DNA of 64,000 nucleotides from Warburgia ugandensis (Eukaryota; Streptophyta; Magnoliopsida; Canellales; Canellaceae). The stretch is taken from the NCBI GenBank assembly GCA_035236585.1, contig CP141128.1:33834684-33898683 (forward strand), read 5' to 3'. Below the pieces are notes generated by a model that saw nothing but the letters and a program-made list of their open reading frames with translations, was not told where the DNA came from and did not search any database. Below, piece by piece: positions 37,438 through 50,574 of the stretch (its first letter is position 1; the number at the start of each line of letters is the position of its first letter). Made by a program: the position numbers and the translations under genes.

Positions 37438-40400
37438 TTAGAAGTTCAGACACACTAAGCCAAAAGATTAAATGTCTTTGGGTATCCAAAGGCACATAGT
37501 CAAACCACTTGGAGTTTTGGAATGTTCGTAAACACATTGTCTAAACTTTTCAAGCTATTGGATGATCCTTAGCACAATGTTCAGCCAATTTAAATGTAGA
37601 GAAGCCTATGACATCATGCCGAAACCTTTCATGTCCTTTAAAGTTCCTAGGCATAATGACACCTTGAGTCCTGGGATTTTCCCAAATACAATGTTTAAAC
37701 TTTTCAAGTTGTTGAATGATTCTCGGAGCAATATGCAAGCATGTGAAGCACTACGAAGTCCCAAGGGATAATGTCAAAACAATACATGTCAGTAGGCCTT
37801 CCTAGTTATAAAGTCATATCACTTCAAGTCCTAGGGAGTTTTGAAACACGATGCCTATACTTTCCAAGCTATTAGAAGTCCCATAACACAGTCTTGGTAC
37901 TATAAGTGCTGGGAAGTCCCATGGCTAAATGGAAAAACATTAAATGTCCTTGGATGTGCCTAGGCACAAATTTAAGTTGCTTTGAGTACTAGGAAGTTCC
38001 CAAACACAATGTCTACCTTTTCAAGTTATTGTGTGCTCTTTGGCACACAATGTTAGGGAACTTTAAGTAATGGGAAGTCCCATGGGACAATGCCAATACA
38101 TTAAATGTCCTTGAAACTCCCTACACACAAAGACAAATCACTTTGAGCCTTGGGATGTTCCGAAAGACAATGTCTATACTTTTCAAGTCTTTGGATGATC
38201 CTTGGTGCAATGCCAAAGTAGTTTTAGCACTACAAAATCCTAAGGAAGCAATGTCAAAACAATACATGTCATTGACAACCTTGGGCACAAAGTCAAATCA
38301 CTTCCAATCCTAGGATGTTCCCAAATACAATGTCTAAGCTTTTCAAGACGTTGAAAGATCCTTTGCACAATGCCTAAGCATGGTAAGTACTGGTTAGTCA
38401 CAAGGCACAATGCCAAAACATTCATGTCCTTGGATGTTGATGCTCCCAAACACAATGACTAAACATTTCAAGCCATTGGATGATCCTTGGCATAATGTCT
38501 AGGCTCTAGTAAATGCTGGCAAGTCCTAAGGCACAATTTAAACATGTCCTTGGATGTTTGAGCACATTAAACACTTGAAAGTCCTCAAGTCGATGTCAAA
38601 ACATGCATGTCATTCGATATAGCTAAGCACAAAATCAAATAACTTTGAGTACTGAGATGTTCCTAAAGATAATGTCTAATCTTTTCAAGCTGTTGGATGA
38701 TTCTTGGAAGTAGCATTACACAATGTCTTAATTTACATATCTATGGAAGTCCCTAGGCACAAAGTCAAATCACTTCAGATGCTGGGATATTCCCAAACAT
38801 GATGAGTAAAGTTTTCAAGTCATTTGATGATCCTTGGCACAATGTGTAAGCAATTTAAATTTTGAGAAATCCTAAATCACAATGACAAAAATAATACAAG
38901 TCCTTGGAACTCCCTAGGCACAATGTCAAATCGCTTTGAGTCGTAGGAATTTTTAGAAAACAACATCCAAACATATCAAGCAAATGATCCTTACCACAAG
39001 ATCTAATCACTTTGTACCAGGAAGTCCAAGCCCCAATGCCAAAGCAATAGATGCCCTTGGAATCCCTAAGCACAAATTTAAATTACTTAGAGTACTGGGA
39101 TATTCCCAAACACAATGTCTAAACTTTTTAAGTCATTGGGTGATCCTTAAGCAATGTCCAAGCAACTAAAATGCTGGGAAGACCCAAGCACATTGTTTAA
39201 ACAATACATGCCCCTTGGAAGTCCCTAGGCCCTGTCAAATCACTTCAAGTAATGGGATGTTCCCAAACACAATTTCTAAACTTTTCAAGCCATTGGATGA
39301 CCCTTGGCACAATGTTTGAGCACTTTAAGTGGTTGGGTGTCCAATGGTACAATGTTAAAACATTAGTATCCTTGAAAGTTCCTAGGCACAATGTCAAATT
39401 ACTTCAAGTCCTGGGTAGATCCTAAACACAATCACCAAAATTTTCAAGCTATTGGATGATCCTGGCCACACTGTCTGGGCAATGTAAATACAGGTAAATT
39501 TAAATCACTTTTAGTCTTAGGATGTTTCCAAACATAATTTCAAGACTCTTAAAACTATTGGATGATCCTTGGCTCAATGTCCAAGCATGTTAAATGCTAG
39601 TAAGTCCTTGGCACAATGTCAACATGTCCTTGGATGTCCTAGGCACAAAGTCAAATCGCTTTGAGTCCTAAGATGCTCCCAAGCATATGTTTAAAGTTTT
39701 CAAGCCATTGGACTATCCTTGGCACAATGTTAGAGCACATAAATATTTAGTAAATCCAAGTTACAATGTCAAAATATTATATGTCCTTGGAAGTCCTTAA
39801 GAACAAAGTTAAATCACTTCAAGTCCTAAGACGTTCCCAAAACACAATGTCAAATGTTTTCAAATCACATGTTGATCCTTGGCCCAATGCCGTAGCACTT
39901 TATATGCCATGAAGTCCTGAGGCACAATGCCAAAAGATTAAATGTCCTTAGATGTCCCTAGGCACAAAGTCAAATCACTTGGTGTCCTAAGATGTTTCCA
40001 AAGACATTGCCTAATTGTTTCAATGTGTTGGATGATCCTTGGCACAATGTCCAAGCAATTTAAATGTTGAGAAGTCCCATGGCACAATGCCAAAACATTA
40101 TTTGTCCTTGAAATTTCCTAGGCACATTGACAATTTGAATACTGGGATGTTCCCAAACACAATGTGTAAACTTTTTAAGTCGTGGATGATCCATGGCCCA
40201 ATGTCAGAGCATATAATGTGCTGGAATGTTCAAATAGTAAAATGCGAAAACATTACATGTCCTTAGAAGTCCTCAGGCACAATGTTGAACTGGTTCAAAT
40301 ACTTGGAAGTGCCCCAACACAATGTCAAAAATTTTCAAGTTGCTGGATGATCATCGGTGCAATGAATGATCTCATTATGGCAAGGGAAGGCCCAAGGCAC

Positions 40401-43400
40401 AATGTAAAAACATTACATGTCCTTTGAAGTTCATAGGCAAAAAGGGAAATCACTTTGAGTCCTGGAAAGTTTTCAAACATAATGCCCAAACTTTTCAAGC
40501 CTTTGGATGATCCTTAGCACAATATTCAAGCATTTTAAAAGATTTGAAGTACCAAGGCACAATGCTAAAGCATTACATGTGCTTGGATGTCCTTGCAGAC
40601 AAAGTCAAACCCTCGAGTCCCTCAAAAGTTCCAAAACATGATGTCTAGATGATCCTTGACACAATGTTTAGGTACCTAAAATGCTGGAGTGTCCCTAGGC
40701 ACAATGTCAAAGTAATACATGAAGATGGCAATCCCTAGAAACAAAGTTGAATTGTTTCGAATCCTAGGAAGTTTCCAATCACACCATTTGGACTTTCCAA
40801 GCGGTTGGATGATCCTTATGCCTCCACATGTAAAGCACTGGGAAGTTCCATGGTACAAAGTTAAAACATTTTGAGTCCTTAGAAGTCCCTAGGCACGTTG
40901 AATTTCTTCAAGTCTTGGGAAGTTCCTAAACACAGGGACTAAACTGTTCATGTTGTTGGATGCTCCATGGAGCAATTTTCCAACAAGTGCTAAAAAGACT
41001 GAAGGCATAATGTCAAAACATTTTAAGTCCATGGAAGACTCAAATCCTAAAGTCAAATCATTTCGAGTCTTGAAATATTTTCAAACACAATCAAAAAAAT
41101 TTTCATACCATTGGATGAGCCTTAGCACAACGTTTGAGCATGTTAAACACTATGAAGTCCCAAGGCACAATGTCAAAATAATACATTTACTTGGAAAGCC
41201 CTATGCACAAAGTCAAATTGCTTTGATTCTTGTAGTGTTCTCAAACATAATTTCTACTTTTCAAGGGGTTTGACGATCCTTTGCACAATGCCAAAGCACT
41301 TTCCATGGTGAGAGGTCCTAAAGCACAATGCCAAAACATTACATCTCCATAGATGTTCCTGGGCACAAAGTCAAATCACTACAAGCTCTGAGAAGTTCTC
41401 AGGCACAATATTTAAAATTTCCATGCCATTGGATGAGCCCTGGCATAATATCAAACCTCTTGAAGTGCTGTAAGTCCTAAGTAACAATGGAAAAACTTTA
41501 TATGGCCTTGGATGTCTGTAGGCACAAAGCCAAATCACTTCGTGTTCTAACAAGTACCCAAAACACAATGTCCAAACTTTTAAAGATGTTGAATGATCCT
41601 TGGGACAAAATCTAGGCTCTTTAAATGCTGGGAAGTTGCAATGAACAATGCTAAAACTTTACATGTCTTTGGAACTCCATAGGCCCAAAGCAAATCCCAA
41701 ATCACTTTGAGCCCTAGGATGCTCACACACACAATGTCTAAAGATTTTAAGCTATTGGATGATCCTTGGCACAATGTCTGCGCAATTTAAATGCTGGGAA
41801 GACCCAAGGAATGTAGTCTAAATAATACATATCCTTGGAAGTCCCTAGGCACAATGTCAAAATGCTTCTACTCTCGAGAAGTTTTCAAACACAATGTCCA
41901 ATATTTTCAAGCCATTGGATGATCCTTGACACAATATCTGAGCACTTTAAGCCCTAGAAAGTCCCAAGGCATAATGCCTAAGCATTACATGTCCTTGGAT
42001 GTCCCTAGGCACAAAGTCAAATCACTTCAAGTCTTGGGATGTTCTCAAAAAAACTATTTAAGCTTTTCTAACAATTGGTTGATCCTGGGCACATTGTCTA
42101 AGCATGTTAAGGTCTAGGAAGCTCATGGGCACAAAAGCCAAATCACTTCGTGTCCTATAAATCTCCCAAATGCACTGTCTAAACTTTTCAAGCTATTGGA
42201 GAATCCTTGGAATAAAGTTAGAGCACTTTAAGCAAGGAAAAATCCCAAAGCATAATGCCAAAACATTACATGTTCATGGAAGTCAGTAGGCACAAAGCCA
42301 AATCACTTTGATTCAAGAGATGTTCCCAGGCATAAGTCTAAACTTTGCACACCCTTGAATGAGCATTGGCATAATGTTCAAGCACTTTAAGTGATGGGAA
42401 GACCCAAGGAACAATACCAAAACATTCTATGCCGTAGGATGTCCCTAATCACAAAGTCATATCACTTCGTGTCAAGCACAACGTCTAAACTTTTTAAGCT
42501 GTTGAATTATCTCAACTCAATGGCCAAGGATGTTAGCCACTGCAAAACCCAAGTCACAATTTCAAAACATTACATGTCCATAGATGTCCCTTGGAAAAAA
42601 ATCATATCACTTCAAAAGCTTGGATATTCCCAAACATAATGACTAAACTTTCCAAGTCATTTGATGATCCTTGGCACAAGGTCTAGATAATTTAAATTCC
42701 AGGAAGTCCCAAAGCACAATGACAAAACAATACAAGTCCTTGGAACTCGCTTACATAATGTCAAATCACTGCACGTCTTAGGAAGTTTCCAAACACAATG
42801 TCTAAACTTTTCAAGCTATTGTATGATCCTTGCCATAAGATCTAAGTACTTTAAGTGCCAAGAAGTCCAAGGCACAATGCCAAAGATTTAGATGCCCTTG
42901 ACTCAAGTCCCTAGGAACAAAGTTAAATCACTTTGAGTCCTAAGATGTTCCCAAGTACAAGTCTAAACTTTTCAAGCCATTGTGTGATCCGTGACAAATG
43001 TCCTGGCAACTAAAATGCTAAGAAGACTCAAGGCACAATGTCTATAGAATACATGTCCCTTAGAAGTCCCAAGGCAGAATTTTGAATCACTTTAAATGAT
43101 GGGATGTTCCCAAACACAATGTTTAAACTTTTCAAGCTATTAGATGACCCTTGGAATAATGTCTGATTATGTTAAGTGGTGGGATGTCCTATGGTACAAT
43201 GTTAAAACATTATGTGTCCTTGGTAGTCCTTTGGGACAATGTCAAATTACTTCGAATCTAGGCATGTTCCCAAACATAACGTCTGAAGTTTTCAAATCAC
43301 ATGATGATCCATGGCCCAATGCCTTGGCATTTTATAAGTTGAGGAGTCCCGTGACACAATGGTGAATGATTAAATGTCCTTGGGTATCCCTAAGCATAGA

Positions 43401-46400
43401 GTCAAATCACTTGGAGTTCTGGAAATTTCCCTAACACATTATCTAAACTTTTCAAGCTATTGGATGATCTTCGGCCCAATTCCTGAGCAATTTAAATGCT
43501 AAGAATTCCTATGGTACAATGCCAAAACATTACATGCCTTTGAGAGTTCCTAGGCACAATGACACTTCGAGTCTTGGGTGTTCTCAAACACAGTGTCTAA
43601 AATTTTCAAGTCATTAGATGATCCTTGAAGCAATATGCAAGCACGTGAAGTAGTACGAATTCCCAACAAATAATGTCAAGATAATACATGTCAGTGAGCA
43701 TCCCCAGTTATAAAGTCATATCACTTGAAGTCTTAAGAAGTTCCCAAACACAATGCCTAAACTTTTCATGCCATTGGAAGTTCCAATACATGTGGTCTAG
43801 GTAAAACAAGTGCTGGGAAGTCCCATGGCACAGTGGGAAAACATTAAATGCCCTTGGATGTGCCTAGGAACAAATTTGAATTGCTTCAAGTCCTTGGAAA
43901 TTCCCAAACACAACATCTTACTTTCCAACTTATTGCATGATCCTTGCACAAGGTTAAGGCACTTTAAGTGATGAGAAGTCGCATGGCACATTGCCAAAAT
44001 ATTATGTTCTTGGAGCATGCTACATACAAATACAAATCACTTTGAGTCTTGGGATGTTTCGAAAGATAATGTCTATACTTTTCAAGTCTTTGGCTGATCC
44101 TTGGTGCAATATTTGAGTATGTTAAGCACTACAAAATCCCAAGGATGAAATGTCGAAGCAATGCATATTATTGGACATCCCTGGGCACAAATTCAAATCA
44201 CTTCGAGTCCTAAGAAGCTAGCAAACACAACATCTAAGGTTTTCAAGATGTTGGAAGATCCTTTGCACAATGCCTAAGAATGGTAAGCACTGGGAAGTCC
44301 CAAGGCACTATGCCAAAACATTTCATGTCCTTAGATGTCCCTAGCCACATTGTCAAATCCCTTCAATCCCTGGATGCTCTCAAATACAATGACTAAACAT
44401 TTCAAGACATTGGATGATCCTTGGCGCAATTTCTAGGCTCTAGTAAATGCTTGTAAGTCCCAAGGCATAATGTAAATGTTACCTTGGATGTTCGACCATG
44501 TTAAAAATACATGTAATTCGATGTCACTAAGGGCACAGTCAAATCATTTCGAGTACCAAGATGTTCCCAAAGACAATGCCTAATCTTTTCATGCTGTTGG
44601 ATGATTCTTTGCACAATGTCCAAGCAACTTAAATGCTGGGAATTTCCAAAGAACAATGTCAAGTTGCTTCAAGTCTTAGGATGCTCCAAAACACATCGTG
44701 TAAACTTTTCAAGCCATAAGATGATCCTTTTGGAACAATATCTAGGCACTTTAAGCTTTGGGAAGACCCATGGCACAATGTCAAAATGTTACTTGTCCAT
44801 TGAAGTCCTTCGGCACAAAGTCAAATCACTTCAAGAGTCCTGGGATGTTCCTAAGCCCAACGTCTAAACATTTGAAACGACCGAATGATCCTTAGTACAT
44901 TTTTTGAGCAAGTTAAGCATTGGGGAGTCCCAAGGCACAATTTCAAAGTAGTACATGTCCTTAAAAGTGCCCTAGGCACAATGTCAAATCACTTCGTGTC
45001 TTGGGATGATTCTTTTGGTATGATGTTTGAAGACTTTAAGCTCTTGAAAGTACCATTACACAATGTCTTTAAAATTACATATCCATGGAAGTCCCTAGGT
45101 ACAAATTCAAAAATGCAATGTCTAAACTTTTCAAGCCATTGTATGATTGTTAACAAATGTCTAGGAACCTAAAATGTTGGGAAGACCCAAGCACATTGTT
45201 TAATCAATACATGCCCCTTAGAAGTCCTTAGGCACTGTTAAATCACTTTGAGTAATGGGATGTTCCCAAACACAAAGTCTAAACTTTTCAAGCCATTAGA
45301 TGACCCTTGGCACAATGTCTAAACATGTTAGGTGGTGGGATGTCCTATGGAATAGTGTCAAAACATTATGTGTCCTTGAAAGTTACTATGCACAATGTCA
45401 AATTACTCCTATCCTAAGTAGTTCCCAAACACAATCTCCAAAGTTTTCAAGGTGATCCTGGCGAAAGTATTTGGGCAATGTAAATAGGGACAAAGTTAAA
45501 TCACTTCTAGTACTGCAATGTTCGCGAACAAAATGTCATAACTCTTCAAATTGTTGAATGATGCTCAACACAATGTCAAAGCATGTTAAATGCAGGTAAG
45601 TCCTTGACACAATGTCAACATGTCCTTGGATGTCCCTAGACACAAAGTCAAATCACTTCAAGTCCAAGGATGCTCCCTAGCATAATGTCTAAACTTTTCA
45701 AGCCATTGTACTATCATTGGCACATTGTGAGAGCACATAAATCATTACTAAATCCAAGTTACAATGTCAAAATATTATCTGTCCATGGAAGTCCCTAAGA
45801 ACAAAATCAAATCACTTCAAGTCCTAAGATGTTTCCAAACACAATGTCGGATGTTTTCAAATCACATGATGATCCTTAGCCCAACGCCTTAGCACTTTAT
45901 GTGCTAAAAGTCCCGAGTCACAATGCCAAAAGATTAAATGCCCTTGGATGCCCCTAGGCACAAAGTCAAATCACTTGGTGTCCTAGGATGTTTCAAAACA
46001 CATTTATTTAAACCTTTCAAGTCATTGGATGATCCTTGAGACAATGTCTTAACAATTTAAATTCTGAGATGACCCATGGCACAATGCCAAAACATTAAAT
46101 GTCCTTGAATGTTCTAAGCACATTGACACTTCAAATCCTAGCATGTTCCCAATCACAATGTGTAAACTTTTTGAGTCATCAATGATCCATGACCCAATAT
46201 CTGAGCATCTAAAGTGCTAGGAAGTTAAAATGGCACTATGCCAAAATAATACTTGTCCATAGAAGTCCCTAAGCACAATGTCAAATTACCTCAAATCTTA
46301 GGAACTGCCCCAACATAATGTCAAAATATTTCAAGCCATTAGATGATCACTGGTGCATTGAATGATCGCATTATGGTAGGGAAGAAGACCTAAAGCACAA

Positions 46401-49400
46401 TGTAAAAACATTACTTGTCTTTCAAAGTTCCTAAGCACAAAGTCAAATCACTTTGAGTCCTGGGAAGTTTTGAAACACAATGCCTAAACTTTTCAAGCCT
46501 TTGGAGGATCCTTGGAACAATATTAAGGCACTTTAAAAGCTTGAAAGTACCAAAACACAATGCCAAAACATTACATATGCTTGAATGTCCACTTCGAGTC
46601 CTAAAATGATCTCAAACACAATCTAAAAACTTTAATGCCATTGGATGATCCTTGGCACAATGTTCGAGGATGTTAAATATTGTGAAGTCCTAAGGCACAA
46701 TGTCAAAACAATACATTTACTTGGAAATCCCTATGCACAAAAGTCAAATTGCTTTGGTTATTGTGTAGTTATCAAATACAATTTCTAGACTTTTCAAGCC
46801 ATTTGATGATCCTTGGAACAATTCACGAGCATTTTCTAATGTGGGAGGTCCTAAAGCACAATGCCAAAACATCGCATGTCCATGGAAGTTTCCAGGTACA
46901 AAGTCAACTCACTTCGAGCCTTGAGAAGGTATGAGGCACAATGTTTAAACATTCAATGCCACTGGTTGAGCCCTGACATAATGTCCAACCTCTTAAAGTG
47001 CTGGTAAGTCCCAAGTAACAATGGCAAAACTTTACATGTCCTTAGATGTCTGTTCGCACAAAGCCAAATACCTTCATGTCCTCAAATACCCAAAGACAAT
47101 GTCCAAACTATAAAATATGTTGGATGATCCTTGGGAAAAAGTCTGGGCTCTTTAAAAGCTAGTAAATTGCAAGGAACAAGGTTGCCTTACATGTCCATGG
47201 AAGTCCCAAGGCCTAAAGCAAATCATAAATTATTTTGAGTCCTAGGATGCTACCACCCACAATGTCTAAACATTTCAAGCTGTAGGATGATCCTTGGCAC
47301 AATATCAAGGCAATTTAAATGCTGGGAAGGCTAAAGGAATGTAGTCTAAATAATACGTATCCTTGAAAGTTCCTAGGCACAATGTCAAAATGCTTTGAAT
47401 CCCGAGAAGTTCCAAACACAATGTCTAATCTTTTCAAGCAATTAGATGATCCTTGACACAATGTCTAAGCACTTTAAGCCCGGATGCACAAAGTAAAAAC
47501 TTGAAATGACCTTGCTAGTCCCACGCACTAAGTCAAATCACTTCAAGTACTAAGATGTTTACAAACACAATTTCTATACTTTTCAAAGCCCTTGGATGAT
47601 TCATAGCACAATGTTCTAGTAGTTTAAATGCTGGGAAGTTTAAAGGCATAAGGTCAAAACAATAAATTTTCTTGAAAGTCCGTAGCCACAAAGTCAAATT
47701 GCCGAAAGTCTTATGATGGTTCCAAACTCAATGTCTAAACTTTTCAAGCCATTGGTTGATCCATAGCACAATATCCAATCAATTTAATTGCTGGGAGTCC
47801 CAAGGCACAATGGCAAAATAATACATGTCCTTGGAAGTCACTAGGCAATGAAGTCAAACCAATTTGAGTCCTGGGAAGTTTCCAAACACAATGACCAAAC
47901 TTTTCAAGCCAATGGATAATGCGTGGCACAATATCTATGCACTTTAAGCACTACGAAGTTCCACAGTACAATGTCAGAACATTATTTGTCTTTGGAAGTA
48001 CCTAGGATCAAAGTTAAAGCACTTTGATTCCTCAGATGATCTCAAATACAATGTCTAAACATTTTAAGTCGTTGCCTGATCCCTGGTGCAATGTTCCAGA
48101 CGTTAATGTTGGGAAGTCTTAACATGATCATTGGCATAGTCATTGGTCGATTTTAGTGCTACGAAGCCCCCAAGCAATACATGTTCTTTGAAGTACCTAT
48201 GTACAAAGTCAAATCGCTTTGAGCCCTAGGATGTTCTGAAACGCAATGTCTAAACTCTACATGCCAGTTGTTCTTGGTTACAATGTACTTGCAAGTTAAG
48301 TGATGGTAAAGGTCCTAAGACACAACATCAAAACATTATATGCCAATGGAAGTTGCTTGGCATAAAGTCATATCTCTTCGAGTCTTGGGAAGTTCCCAAA
48401 CATAATATCTAAACTTTTAAAGGTGTTGGCTAATACTTGGCCCAATGTTTGAGTAAGTTAAGTGTTGGTAAGTCCCAAGATATAATGTCTAAAGAATACA
48501 TGTCCATAAAAGTCCCTATGCTCAAAGTAAAATCACTTCTAGTCCTGGGATATTCCAAAATACAATGTCTAAACTTTTTAAGTGGTTGCAAGATCCTTGG
48601 AAAAATTGCTAAGGCAAAGTTCAAAATAATATATGTCCTTGGAAATCCCTATGAACAAAGTCAAATCGCTTCAAGCCTAAAAAGTTCCCAAACACAATAA
48701 CTAAAATTTTCAAGCTGTTAGATGATACTTGGCACAATATTTGAGCACATCAAGAGCTGGGAAGTGGTATGCTACAATGTCAAGGTGTTACAGGTCCTTG
48801 GAAGTCCCTAGGCACCAAAGTCAATTTACTTTTGAGGAAGTTCCCAAATATAACTTCTAAACTTTTCAAGAAGTTGGAAGTCCCTTGGCACAAAGTTGAA
48901 CTACTTCCATTCTTTAGATGTTCCAGTACACAATGCTTAAACTTTTCAAGCCACTGGATGATCCGTGGGACAATGTCTGAGAACTTTGTCTTAGAAAATC
49001 CCAAGACACAAATCAAATTTATTGCATGTCTATGAAAATCTAAAGGTAGAAAGTCAAATCACTTGGAGTCCTGTGATGTTCCCAAACAAAGTGTCCAAAC
49101 TTTTCATATTGTTCAATGACCCATGCACAATGTCCATGCACATTAAGCACTGGGAAGTCCTAAGGAACATTATCAAAATAATAAATTTCAATGGCAATCC
49201 CCAAGCACAAAGTCAAATCTCTTCATGTCCTAGGATATTCGTAGACATAATGTCTAAACTTTTCAAGCCGTTGGAGGATCCTTGGCATAATGTCCAAGCA
49301 TTTGAAGCAATGAGAAATCCCATGGCACAATGCCAAAACATTACTTGCCTATGGAAGTCCTTAGGCACAATGTCAATTTACTTCAAGTCCTGGGAAGTTA

Positions 49401-50574
49401 CAAGGCCCAATGTCTAAAATTGCATGATCTTTGGCACAATGTTAGTGCACTTTAAGCAATGGGAAGTCCCAAAGCACAATGCTAATACATTACGTGTCCA
49501 TGAAGGTCTCTAAGCACAATTTCCAATTGCTTAATGTCTGGGGAGGTTCCCAAATGCAACATCAAAATATTAGATGTTTGTGAAAGTCCTTACACACAAT
49601 GTTAAATCACTTCAAGTCTTGAGAAGTCCCTATGAACAAAGTCAAATTTCTTTTAGCCCTGAGAAGTTTCCAAAAATAATGTCTAAACTTTTCAAGACGT
49701 TTAATGATCCTCAGTACAATGCCTAAACACATTAAGTGCTAGGAAGTTTTGTGCTACAATGTCCAAGTGTTACAAGTCCTTTGAAGTCCTTAGGCACAAA
49801 GTCTACTTACTTTCTCCTAAACACAATGTCTAAAGTTTTCAAGACATTGGATGATCCTTAGCACAATGTCCATGAACATTAAGCACTATTAAGTCCCATG
49901 GCATAGTGGCAATGCATTATATGTCTTTGGAAGTCCCAAGGCACAAAGTCGAATCACTTTGAGTCATGGGAAGTTAACAAACACAATGTGACATCTTTTT
50001 GAGCTGTTGTCCTTGGTCCAATGTCTGAGCAAGTCAAAGGTTGGGAATTTTCAAGACACAGTGTCAAAATAATATATGTCCATTGAAGTCCCTAGGCATG
50101 TAGTCAAATCACTTTGAGTCCTAGAATGTACCCAAACACAATGTCTAAACTTTGCAATATGTTGCACAATCTTTGGAACAATGCTTGGGAATTTAACTAC
50201 TAAGAAGTCCCAACTTATGATGTCAAAACATTACAGGTCCATGGTAGTCCCTAGGTGTAAAATCAAATAAATTCAAGTTCAAGGAAGTTTCCAGTCACAA
50301 CAACTAAACTTTGCATACGCTTGCATGATCCTCGGGACAATGTCCAAGAATGTTAAGTGTTGAGAGGCCCCAAGCCACAATTTCAAAACATTTCATGTCC
50401 ATGGAAGTCCTTGGTGCAAAGTCAAATTACTTTGAGTCAAGGAATATTTCCAAACACAATGTCAAAACTTTTCAAGCCGTTGAAGGATCCTTGGCACATT
50501 GTTTGAATAATTTAAATGTTGGGATGTCCCAAGGTGCAATTTCAAAACAATGCATATCATTGGAAGTCCATAGG
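37438..50574 (+). repeat. 160-bp tandem repeat array, block 5 (largest)
   Basis: About 82 units over 13.1 kb, uninterrupted by transposons. Marker units recur at a spacing of about 5.9-6.0 kb: GGAGCAATATGCAAGCATG at about 37727 and its relative at 43648, and the unit with CACAATGTGTAAACTTTTT at about 40156 and 46160. So 37.5-42 kb and 43.4-47.5 kb are two copies of a higher-order unit. 47580-50400 matches block 4. The longest open frame (49022-49417 plus, 131 codons) has repeat-derived composition and no independent gene signal. Confidence 0.92.

Noticed and set aside
49022-49417. 131-codon open frame inside array block 5
   Set aside because: It consists of satellite monomers read in one phase; similar frames open and close across the array with no conserved protein signal.
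37438-50574. Functional centromere
   Set aside because: Unit length would suit one, but the units have diverged strongly and carry many deletions; active centromeric arrays are usually homogeneous. Left as a possible relic only.
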